A DNA stretch of 64,000 nucleotides from Rhodocyclaceae bacterium (GTDB lineage Bacteria > Pseudomonadota > Gammaproteobacteria > Burkholderiales > Rhodocyclaceae): contig JAUXXJ010000018.1 of assembly GCA_030681195.1 (NCBI GenBank), forward strand, positions 1 to 64,000, in the 5' to 3' direction. Both the position numbers and the translations under genes were made by a program. The stretch's first letter is position 1; every line of letters starts with the position of its first letter. This document shows positions 1 to 7,174 of the stretch, in pieces. The notes under the pieces were generated by a model. The model saw only the letters and a program-made list of their open reading frames with translations, did no database searches and was not told where the DNA came from.

Positions 1-81
1 GCCGCCTTATCTTGCCAATCATGTTCATGGTGATCATCTCCAATGTTCCACTCGTTTATCGAGCGGCGAAGTGAATCACCC

Positions 82-133
82 TGGTCAATTTTCAGCGCGC
101 ACTACCTTCAAAATCTGGTCAATTTTCAACGCG
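82..133. repeat. Two 18-bp direct repeats, IS21-end-like
   Basis: An 18-base unit (TGGTCAATTTTCAGCGCG) at 82-99 recurs at 116-133 with one change. Short direct repeats of this kind are typical of the ends of IS21-family elements, where they bind the transposase. No transposase gene is visible because the window starts here. Bases 1-81 hold no gene I can support. Confidence 0.35.
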
Positions 134-146
134 TAGCAACATCCCC

Positions 147-2072
147 GTGCTCATTGAGCATTACTTTTCCTTGCATGCGTTAGGTCTGATCTTTGGCATC
201 AAAAAAAGATTTGGCGGTCCGGACCTGATGCGGCTTTTTGATCCAGATCTCCATCCAGTTGCGGTCGTTATGGCATGGCTGGATGAGGGTAGGCCAATTT
301 CTCTGGTGAAATTGGCCTACCCTAAAACCACCGGCCCAGATCGGGACCAAGCGGAAAAGTGCCGGAAGTGGACCAAGGGAACAGACCTCCCTGATCGTCA
401 GAGCATCATTCGATTTGCTGCGACGCTGAAAGCCACAGGCTGCGTTGAGGAGGAAATGCTGCAGAATCTGCGACGCTGGTTGATGGTTGCTCGAACCCTA
501 ACGCATTTGGAAAGGGAATCCCCTGTGCCGTTCCGGGGGGCGATGCGCCGGCATCTCTTACTTGGGATGCCAGATTTCGATATTGGTCGCCTCCTGTTTT
601 TAGCTGTAACCGAATCGGGAAAGCGTTTTTCTTCGCTGACCATGCCGGCACTCATGCTTTATGAACGGCTGAAGCGCACGACGGAGAAAGATCTTGGCGA
701 CCAAGCAAAGATTGAGGCGGAGTTGGATCAGTTTGAACGCATGACTTCTGAGGTCGAACCGGAAGGTCGGACTCGATTTCATATCGAATGGATGCGTGGC
801 CGCTGGCATGTGCTATCTGGAAATTCTGACCTAGCGCTGCCGCACTATGAAGCTGCGGCGGAATTGGCCAACTACCGTGCTGGAACTCAGCAGAAGCAGA
901 TTGTGGAGGAAGCTTTGGTATTGGCTGGACATCTCCGCAAAAAGGCGCTGATAAAGCGTCTCAAGCATCGGGCGGTAGCATTCGGCTTGTTCGCCGATCC
1001 CCGAAGTGATGATGTTGTCGAGGATTGGGAAATTGACCATTTCAGCCAACACTTTCACCAAGTGTTTCCGGTACAGGGCCGATTCCCTGAAGCAATAGTG
1101 GGCGGTGTCGAGAGAGGACCGCTACCGATTCTGGTATTCGATGAAGATGAACTCGCACAGGTCAAACTTGATCGCCGCACCCCGGATCGAGTGATTTCAA
1201 TCAAGTTCCTGGATGGTCAGGTGAGGCGTTGGCCTCAATTGCGCTTCTTTGCTTCAATCAATCAATTTGAAGCAGTAAAGACATTGCTGGAGTTGGGTGC
1301 ATCGGTTGAGAAATTAGATGGGTCCGGTGGTTCGGCGCTTCTCTGCGCTATCCAGCATGCGACCGACACTGGAGACCGTCGGGTCTTGGACCTGTTGCTG
1401 CAATGTCCACACACCGCTTCTGTGCTCGATAGCATTACCGCTAAGAAGCAATTAACCCCTTTGCTCTGCGCAGTCGACTTTGGGGAACCCGATGTCGTCG
1501 AGAAGTTGTTGGCAATGGGTGCATCTGCCGATTTGAGAGGGAATGTTGTCGACCAAACCCCGCTTTACTACGCGATGGAAAGGTTTGGAGCGATCCGAAA
1601 TCCCGGTAAGTTCTATCAATATATTTGTCAATCGTTGGCAGGCAATCCAGACCTTGTTAAAAAGGAGGTTCTGCGGCGCTATAACGTCAGTTTGGCAGGC
1701 GTGTACGGGGACGGTGAAGAGCTTCAGAGGCTTCTTGAAAATCCTAGATATGCAGAGTTATTTGAGCGGTTGGCTTCGGCCATGGTGGAGGAGCAGATAA
1801 GGAGACAGTCTGTCCCGAAACTGATCCGCATTGTCGAATTGCTCCTGAAACACAGGGCGAATCCGAATGCCCCACACCGCTATCCTGAGCCGGGCCGGAC
1901 ACCGCTGATGTTGGCGACCGAAAGCAACTCGGGATGGGCCTTTGATCTGATGCTCCGGTATGGTGGAGACCCCTATCAATCAGACGAGGCAGGGATGAAC
2001 TGCCCCAAGATTGCGATGGGTTTTAGATCGGCAGAAGTGGTCGGTTATATGCGTAGCAAGAGCATCATGTGA
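147..2072 (+). CDS. Ankyrin-repeat protein of unknown function
   Basis: 641 residues from a GTG start with no convincing ribosome site; an ATG at 228 is an alternative. The first ~340 residues match nothing I recognise. From about residue 360 to the end there are ankyrin-like repeats: phrases such as 'LLELGASVEKLDGSGGSALLCAI', 'KLLAMGASADLRG', 'LLKHRANPNAPHR...GRTPLMLAT' and 'LMLRYGGDPYQSDEAG' show the usual helix-turn-helix plus hairpin pattern. Such repeats normally bind proteins. No enzymatic motif, signal peptide or membrane segment is evident. It lies about 115 bp before an ApeA-like gene in the same direction, so the two may belong to one cargo unit, but there is no overlap to prove an operon. 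Confidence 0.7.
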   Translation: MLIEHYFSLHALGLIFGIKKRFGGPDLMRLFDPDLHPVAVVMAWLDEGRPISLVKLAYPKTTGPDRDQAEKCRKWTKGTDLPDRQSIIRFAATLKATGCVEEEMLQNLRRWLMVARTLTHLERESPVPFRGAMRRHLLLGMPDFDIGRLLFLAVTESGKRFSSLTMPALMLYERLKRTTEKDLGDQAKIEAELDQFERMTSEVEPEGRTRFHIEWMRGRWHVLSGNSDLALPHYEAAAELANYRAGTQQKQIVEEALVLAGHLRKKALIKRLKHRAVAFGLFADPRSDDVVEDWEIDHFSQHFHQVFPVQGRFPEAIVGGVERGPLPILVFDEDELAQVKLDRRTPDRVISIKFLDGQVRRWPQLRFFASINQFEAVKTLLELGASVEKLDGSGGSALLCAIQHATDTGDRRVLDLLLQCPHTASVLDSITAKKQLTPLLCAVDFGEPDVVEKLLAMGASADLRGNVVDQTPLYYAMERFGAIRNPGKFYQYICQSLAGNPDLVKKEVLRRYNVSLAGVYGDGEELQRLLENPRYAELFERLASAMVEEQIRRQSVPKLIRIVELLLKHRANPNAPHRYPEPGRTPLMLATESNSGWAFDLMLRYGGDPYQSDEAGMNCPKIAMGFRSAEVVGYMRSKSIM

Positions 2073-2187
2073 GCAGACACAATGCCGCCTTAAGCGAATT
2101 CGCAATATTTCGCACAATGCTGGCTGTGTTGGGGCAGAACTGCACCAGCTTTTGTTTACCCTCGTCTTCGCGGAAAGGCTAACCTCC

Positions 2188-3663
2188 ATGGAAAAGTTCA
2201 AAGACTTTCGAAAATCAGGGTTGTTTAGTGTTTCATCCGATGTCGATGTCCCCGGTGAACTTTCGCTCAAGGGCGGTGCAACGTCGCTCGATCTCTACTC
2301 AACTTCGTTCTTCAATACACACGGATGTAAGGACATCGCCGGGACGTTTTACGATCGGAGTAAGGTGTCGTTGATCAACTGCATCACGATGTCGGGACCA
2401 GGCAGTGGTACTCGAGGCGAAGAACACTACCACTTCTCAAATGTCTTTCCGCACTTCGCCCTCTTCGGCGACGAGCACATCACGTCGGCTGACCGAAAGA
2501 TAGTCGAGGTCAGCTTCGCGGTCGATGACGCGCCGACAGTGTTCTATGACTTCGATGCTTTCGGCTCGGTCATCAATGCACGCCCTCACATGGAAAGGAT
2601 TGCCGACGCCGAGGAGAGCGGCCGGATGATCGAGATTGGGGAACATCCTCTCCTCTTTTACTTCACCGGCAAGCACGACATTTTTTCGGTCGACACCGTG
2701 CTCGGAAAGATCTCGGCAACGCACGGTATCTCTTACACCTCTCCCGGTCCCGAGGGGATTCATGTTCAAAACACGATCCGCGTGAGCATAACTTTTTCTA
2801 CTGGCCAGACCGTGGACGAGGCTATTGCGGCTGTCCTCGACACGTTGCGGTTTCTGGAGGTTGTCGCGGGAAGGCCACAGAACATCGTGGAACTGGTTTT
2901 CCGCCTCGCTGCTTCGACCGATGAACGTCCGCGAACCCTCGATGCTTACTGGTGCTTGCCGCCGCGTCGGGAGAAAGATGATGAGTCTCAAAAGCCTCAT
3001 CCCGCAGACCTTCCGCTACAGGCAGGTGAATCTCCCGAGAGGTTCGCAACAGTCCTGGCCCGTTGGCTTGAACGTCACGACGAGTGGCGCAATCCGCGGG
3101 CACGGTACGCTACCTCGTCGGCTCACCAGAATCGCTACGGTATTGATCGGCTGGTCGGCGCAGCAAATATGTTTGACATCATGCCCGCAACGGCTTACCC
3201 GAAAGTCATGCCGTTGCCGACTGAACTGTTGAATGCAAAGAATGCGACAATAAATACATTCAGGTCTTTGCCAGCAAGTCCCGAGCGGGACAGTGTCCTG
3301 AATGCCCTTGGCCGCATTGGTAAGCCAAGCCTCAAGAGCAAAGTCCGCAGCCGTGTGAAGCTAATTATGGACACTGTGGGCGCAGAGTTCCCCGATTTGG
3401 AGCTAGTCACTGACCATGCGGTCGACTGCCGGAACTTCTATGTGCACGGCACGCCAGGCAAGTATGACTACGGAACTCACGCAGATCAGCCTGCTTTTTT
3501 AACCGATACGCTGGAATTTGTCTTCGCCGCTTCAGACCTTATCGAGGCAGGCTGGGACATCGCTGAGTGGATCAAGCAGGGGACCACGATGTCCCATCCC
3601 TTCGGTCGCTATCGCGTCGGCTACGCGGAGCGCCTTGCTACGCTGAAGAAGCGCTTAATCTGA
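2188..3663 (+). CDS. ApeA-like HEPN-domain defence protein
   Basis: 491 residues. I chose ATG 2188 over upstream in-frame starts because GGAAAGG lies 9 bases before it and the upstream extension is low-complexity. The N-terminal ~300 residues resemble the beta-rich 'ApeA N-terminal' domain (opening 'FKDFRKSGLFSVSSDVDVPGELSLKGGATSLDLYS'). The C-terminal third is helical and carries R415-N-F-Y-V-H420, the R-x4-H signature of HEPN ribonucleases, followed by G and a predicted helix. HEPN proteins of this type are known to abort phage infection by cleaving RNA. The family call is from memory of the domain style, and activity against phage is inference. Confidence 0.7.
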   Translation: MEKFKDFRKSGLFSVSSDVDVPGELSLKGGATSLDLYSTSFFNTHGCKDIAGTFYDRSKVSLINCITMSGPGSGTRGEEHYHFSNVFPHFALFGDEHITSADRKIVEVSFAVDDAPTVFYDFDAFGSVINARPHMERIADAEESGRMIEIGEHPLLFYFTGKHDIFSVDTVLGKISATHGISYTSPGPEGIHVQNTIRVSITFSTGQTVDEAIAAVLDTLRFLEVVAGRPQNIVELVFRLAASTDERPRTLDAYWCLPPRREKDDESQKPHPADLPLQAGESPERFATVLARWLERHDEWRNPRARYATSSAHQNRYGIDRLVGAANMFDIMPATAYPKVMPLPTELLNAKNATINTFRSLPASPERDSVLNALGRIGKPSLKSKVRSRVKLIMDTVGAEFPDLELVTDHAVDCRNFYVHGTPGKYDYGTHADQPAFLTDTLEFVFAASDLIEAGWDIAEWIKQGTTMSHPFGRYRVGYAERLATLKKRLI

Positions 3664-3843
3664 ATTTACAGCCAAACTGAGATCTCGATCAAAGCTGGGT
3701 AACTGTCGGCAAGGTCTTTACGGCGAAAAACCTTGCCGGCAAGCTGCCTCCAGCACCGGTTGAGTGGGGCATCTATTGTGCTTTGGCGTATGCCGCAGAC
3801 CTTCGCTCAAGGGGAGTTGCCCAAAATTACCGGGATCCGGGCG

Positions 3844-4281
3844 TTACGTCATTACGACCGCTGTGCCGGAATAGATCACCCGGGAAACACGCCATTGCGA
3901 TCCCGCTTGATCGTAGTGCGTATTGGATTTTCGCAAGCCAACGATGGCATTTGCCCCCATCGCCAAGGCTTGCTTTCCCAGTGCCAATAAGGCTTCCCGT
4001 TCGGCAAGCAAGTAGTCCTCGTCAGAAGTTGCCTCGATACCCGACATCGCCTCCACGAAACCAATCGTTTTGACAATGGAACGCTCAGGGACCGATTCTG
4101 TGGAAACGAGAAACAACTGATCTCTGATCGACGCCAGCGCAGTGTCGAGTTGGTTGAGGCGCTGGGTATCGCGATGACGGTTCTGCCTTCCCCATTTGAT
4201 GAGGATTGAGATAGCCAACAGCATGGCTACCAGGGGAAGCCATGCCATCAGATTGGAAGTTTGTACTGCGGCGGTACTCAT
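3844..4281 (-). CDS. Membrane-anchored YbjQ/UPF0145-like protein
   Basis: 145 residues, starting at ATG 4281 (GGAG 8 bases upstream). One transmembrane helix lies near the N-terminus ('LMAWLPLVAMLLAISILIKWG', residues ~11-31), then a short coiled stretch, then from about residue 75 a domain with 'TIGFVEAMSGIEA...REALLALGKQALAMGANAIVGLR', the pattern of the YbjQ (UPF0145/DUF74) family, whose function is poorly known. Helix orientation suggests a cytoplasmic domain tethered to the inner membrane. It is convergent with the ApeA-like gene and divergent from the S26 peptidase gene. Confidence 0.65.
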   Translation of the reverse strand: MSTAAVQTSNLMAWLPLVAMLLAISILIKWGRQNRHRDTQRLNQLDTALASIRDQLFLVSTESVPERSIVKTIGFVEAMSGIEATSDEDYLLAEREALLALGKQALAMGANAIVGLRKSNTHYDQAGSQWRVSRVIYSGTAVVMT

Positions 4282-4439
4282 CAGGTGTTCTCCGTGGTTT
4301 CGCATCAGCTTCGCACACAAGCTCAAAACTGCAAGCGGGCCGATCCTGACAAGGTTTGCAGCGTTCGGGGAATTGAAATGCAGCCGGAAAGTCCGCATTT
4401 CGATCATCCATAGCGTCAAGGCCTCCGTAAAGTCTGGAT

Positions 4440-4922
4440 ATGACTGTGACTCTCACTCACTGGCGCCGGTGGCGACTTCCCATCGTTCTTTGGTGGATGG
4501 CGGGCTATCTCGCCTTCACCAAGGTTTTCATGCTGACGCTCAATTTGACCGACAGCCTGCCTGGAACGATTTTTCTCATCGACAAGCGAACCTTTCCCCG
4601 CCCGGGGGAGTTCGTGGCCTTCCGGTGGGAAAACGACTGGCCTTATCCACGAGGCAGTATTTTCGTGAAACGTCTGACCGGCATACCTGGCGCTAGGGTG
4701 ACGGCCAGCGACCGGCGCTACTTTGTCGATGGCAGGGAAATGGGGTTTGCCAAGGAATATTCAACGACCGGGGTGCCGCTGAAGCCTGGACCCACCGGGG
4801 AAATTCCCAAGGGCCACTATTTCGTATCGGCTGATCATCCCGATAGCCTCGACTCACGCTATGCGCTAACGGGCTGGGTTGCCGATGATCAGGTTCTTGG
4901 ACAAGCCATGCGCCTGTTCTAG
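4440..4922 (+). CDS. traF: TraF-like S26 signal peptidase of conjugation
   Basis: 160 residues. An N-terminal membrane helix (~12-32) precedes 'LTDSLPGTIFLID', in which S39 fits the catalytic serine, and 'SIFVKRLTGIPG', in which K77 fits the catalytic lysine of the S26 Ser/Lys dyad. A C-terminal 'SADHPDSLDSRY..GWV' box is also typical. TraF-type peptidases mature the conjugative pilin or other transfer proteins in the periplasmic face of the inner membrane. The gene sits 47 bp ahead of the relaxase gene in the same direction. Confidence 0.8.
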   Translation: MTVTLTHWRRWRLPIVLWWMAGYLAFTKVFMLTLNLTDSLPGTIFLIDKRTFPRPGEFVAFRWENDWPYPRGSIFVKRLTGIPGARVTASDRRYFVDGREMGFAKEYSTTGVPLKPGPTGEIPKGHYFVSADHPDSLDSRYALTGWVADDQVLGQAMRLF

Positions 4923-4969
4923 GTCGGTCAAACCGTATCAAGTCCTTCCCATTCCGAGAGATTGATCCC

Positions 4970-7033
4970 GTGTTCAGGATGTTGAGGCGCGTCATTGGCA
5001 AAGAAGAGGGGAGCGTCATCGATCCGTCGCCTATCCCTATGCTCTCGAATCTGGTGGAAGAGGACATACCTCGCTACCCACCATTCATGAAAGGTCTGCC
5101 AGCGACTTCGCCGGATCGATTGCTGGAGACGCAATGGGAGTTGATCGGTCAGATTCAGGAGTCAGGGTTGGCTTCCAGGGAAATCTTCGATCAGTACTAC
5201 CTTTCCCCATTACGCAGCCTCGCTTCCTATGTGCACCTGTTGCCAGCCAGCGAAAGCCACCATCACAGGGGGGCGGGTGGCTTGTTTAGGCATGCTGTCG
5301 AAGTGGCTCTTTGGTCCCTGCAACTTGGCGATCGCGTGTTACTGCCGGGCGACCAGACCCCAAGACGCCGTCGCGAGATTGAGCCGCGCTGGCATGTGGC
5401 GGTCTTCCTGTCAGCACTGTGTCACGACATCGGCAAACCGATAACGGACCTGAAAGTTACCAGCCAGGATGGCGAAAAATCCTGGAACCCCTTTGCCGAG
5501 GATCTGTATTCCTGGGCAAGTGCCAATGCGGTCGACCACTACTTCCTGCACTGGCGGCCCAATCGCGGTCGCGACCATACCTCGGTGTCGATACTCCTGG
5601 CCGAAAGGATCATCGGTCGCAACACCATGGGGTGGATCTATGGCGGTGATCCCGAGTTGGTGCTGTGGATGACGGAGTCGATCGCGTGTCAGCCAAGCCA
5701 GACCAACATGATTCACAACTTGGTGGTACGTTCCGATCAGGTTAGCGTTGCCCGCGATATGGAAACCCTGGGTAGCGTTTTCGCGGGGTACGACATTGGC
5801 GTTCCGGTCGAGCGCATGCTCCTCGACATCATGCGACGTCTCGTGCGCGAAAGCACGTGGACGGTCAATGTGCCTGGGTCGCGACTCTGGTTCATGGAAG
5901 GCCATCTCTATCTAGTCTGGCCGATCGCCGGCGAAGAAATGGCCGCGGTCATCAACCGGGAGAAACTACCCGGACTGCCCAGGACGCCCAACAGCATCCT
6001 GGACATGCTGACAGAACGGAAGCTGGCAGAGATCAAGGGGGACGGCAGCGGGGAAGGGCGATATTGGCAGATCGCCCCAGCGCCCTTGGCTGAGAAAATT
6101 CCTCACATCCGGCTGACGGCCATCCGTATATCAAAACCAACCACTGTCCTGGATCAGGTGCCGGTGCCCATTGCAGGTCGATTGGTCGACGATCAAGCCT
6201 CCGCATTCCCAAACCAGGATCAGAATCCCAGCGAAGCATTGAACGTGGTGCCAAATGAGGTTCCTACCAATCCTGTTGCACCGGTATATAAAGCGGTATC
6301 GGTCACGAACGAAAGTTCATCGGTGGATACGGGGGCGAGTTTTCCGGAAGATGAACTTGGGGGACTGCTGAAGGGGATAGCCGAGGATTTCCGGGCAGGA
6401 AGGCGTGACAGGAAAAAGCTGACTTATCTTGATGAGACGGGTGTCCTTTGCCTGAAATGGCCTGACATCATCAAGGACCGAGGTATGGAGAGCAGGGCAG
6501 TTCTGGATTCTCTCGGGAGTCGCGAATGGTTGGTCGTCGATCCCATGCAGCCATTCAGGCGTGTGACGGAAGTGCGTGTCGGAATCGGCGCCCCCTGGAA
6601 GGTCATTCGCGTTCAACCTGTCCTGCGCGAGTTGCTTGGGATTTCCTCAGAGCCAATCAAGAAATTGCCAGCGGGTCGAAAAGTGGCAGCAGAAACTAAG
6701 GTGATAGTGCCTGAAGAAAGCAGTCCGAAGCTCGCGATCATGCAAATCGCGGAGCCGGAAGATGCGAACGCAAAAAGACTGATCGAAAAGAAGATGAAAC
6801 TGCTGGACGAAGTAATTTCAGTCCTGATCGAGTCTGTCCGTGGCAAATCTGTTGATGCGATCGAGGAGGAGGGGGGATTGCTGATCGCCGTCAGCGATGT
6901 CGAGGCGATACTGAAGAATCGAGTGAAAGTTTCTCGTGCTCAGATACTCGGTTTACAACGGCTGAATCCTCAGCGCCTCAATACCGTTGAGCGGAATAGG
7001 ATCGTCTATTTTCGGTTGTCGGGTACCCCGTAA
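4970..7033 (+). CDS. traI: MobH-family conjugative relaxase TraI
   Basis: 687 residues from a GTG start (ATG 4979 is an alternative). The N-terminal ~310 residues form the TraI_2 domain of MobH relaxases. It shows the HD-type metal ligands 'HHHRGAGGLFRHAVEV' (from ~97) and 'LCHDIGKPITD' (from ~150). The C-terminal region (~455-560; 'LGGLLKGIAEDFRAGRRDRKKLTYLDETGVLCLKWP') resembles the TraI_2 C-terminal winged-helix domain. MobH relaxases nick oriT and pilot single-stranded DNA into the recipient. The size matches SXT-type TraI (about 700 residues). No coupling protein TraD follows; a foreign cassette begins 140 bp downstream. Confidence 0.85.
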   Translation: MFRMLRRVIGKEEGSVIDPSPIPMLSNLVEEDIPRYPPFMKGLPATSPDRLLETQWELIGQIQESGLASREIFDQYYLSPLRSLASYVHLLPASESHHHRGAGGLFRHAVEVALWSLQLGDRVLLPGDQTPRRRREIEPRWHVAVFLSALCHDIGKPITDLKVTSQDGEKSWNPFAEDLYSWASANAVDHYFLHWRPNRGRDHTSVSILLAERIIGRNTMGWIYGGDPELVLWMTESIACQPSQTNMIHNLVVRSDQVSVARDMETLGSVFAGYDIGVPVERMLLDIMRRLVRESTWTVNVPGSRLWFMEGHLYLVWPIAGEEMAAVINREKLPGLPRTPNSILDMLTERKLAEIKGDGSGEGRYWQIAPAPLAEKIPHIRLTAIRISKPTTVLDQVPVPIAGRLVDDQASAFPNQDQNPSEALNVVPNEVPTNPVAPVYKAVSVTNESSSVDTGASFPEDELGGLLKGIAEDFRAGRRDRKKLTYLDETGVLCLKWPDIIKDRGMESRAVLDSLGSREWLVVDPMQPFRRVTEVRVGIGAPWKVIRVQPVLRELLGISSEPIKKLPAGRKVAAETKVIVPEESSPKLAIMQIAEPEDANAKRLIEKKMKLLDEVISVLIESVRGKSVDAIEEEGGLLIAVSDVEAILKNRVKVSRAQILGLQRLNPQRLNTVERNRIVYFRLSGTP

Positions 7034-7174
7034 TTCAACCCCTAAAATATCCGACAACATCGATGGCGAAACTCATTCCCAGTTCACTGTCAATGGGCTA
7101 GTGATGAGATTGGTATGTGATTGACAAAAGGGCCATCGAACTTCCTTTTCGAGATGTATTTTGTCGCCCTACAA

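Noticed and set aside
4-74. C-terminal end of a membrane protein (frame ending in a stop at 72-74)
   Set aside because: Only 23 codons are visible; this is too short to support a gene.
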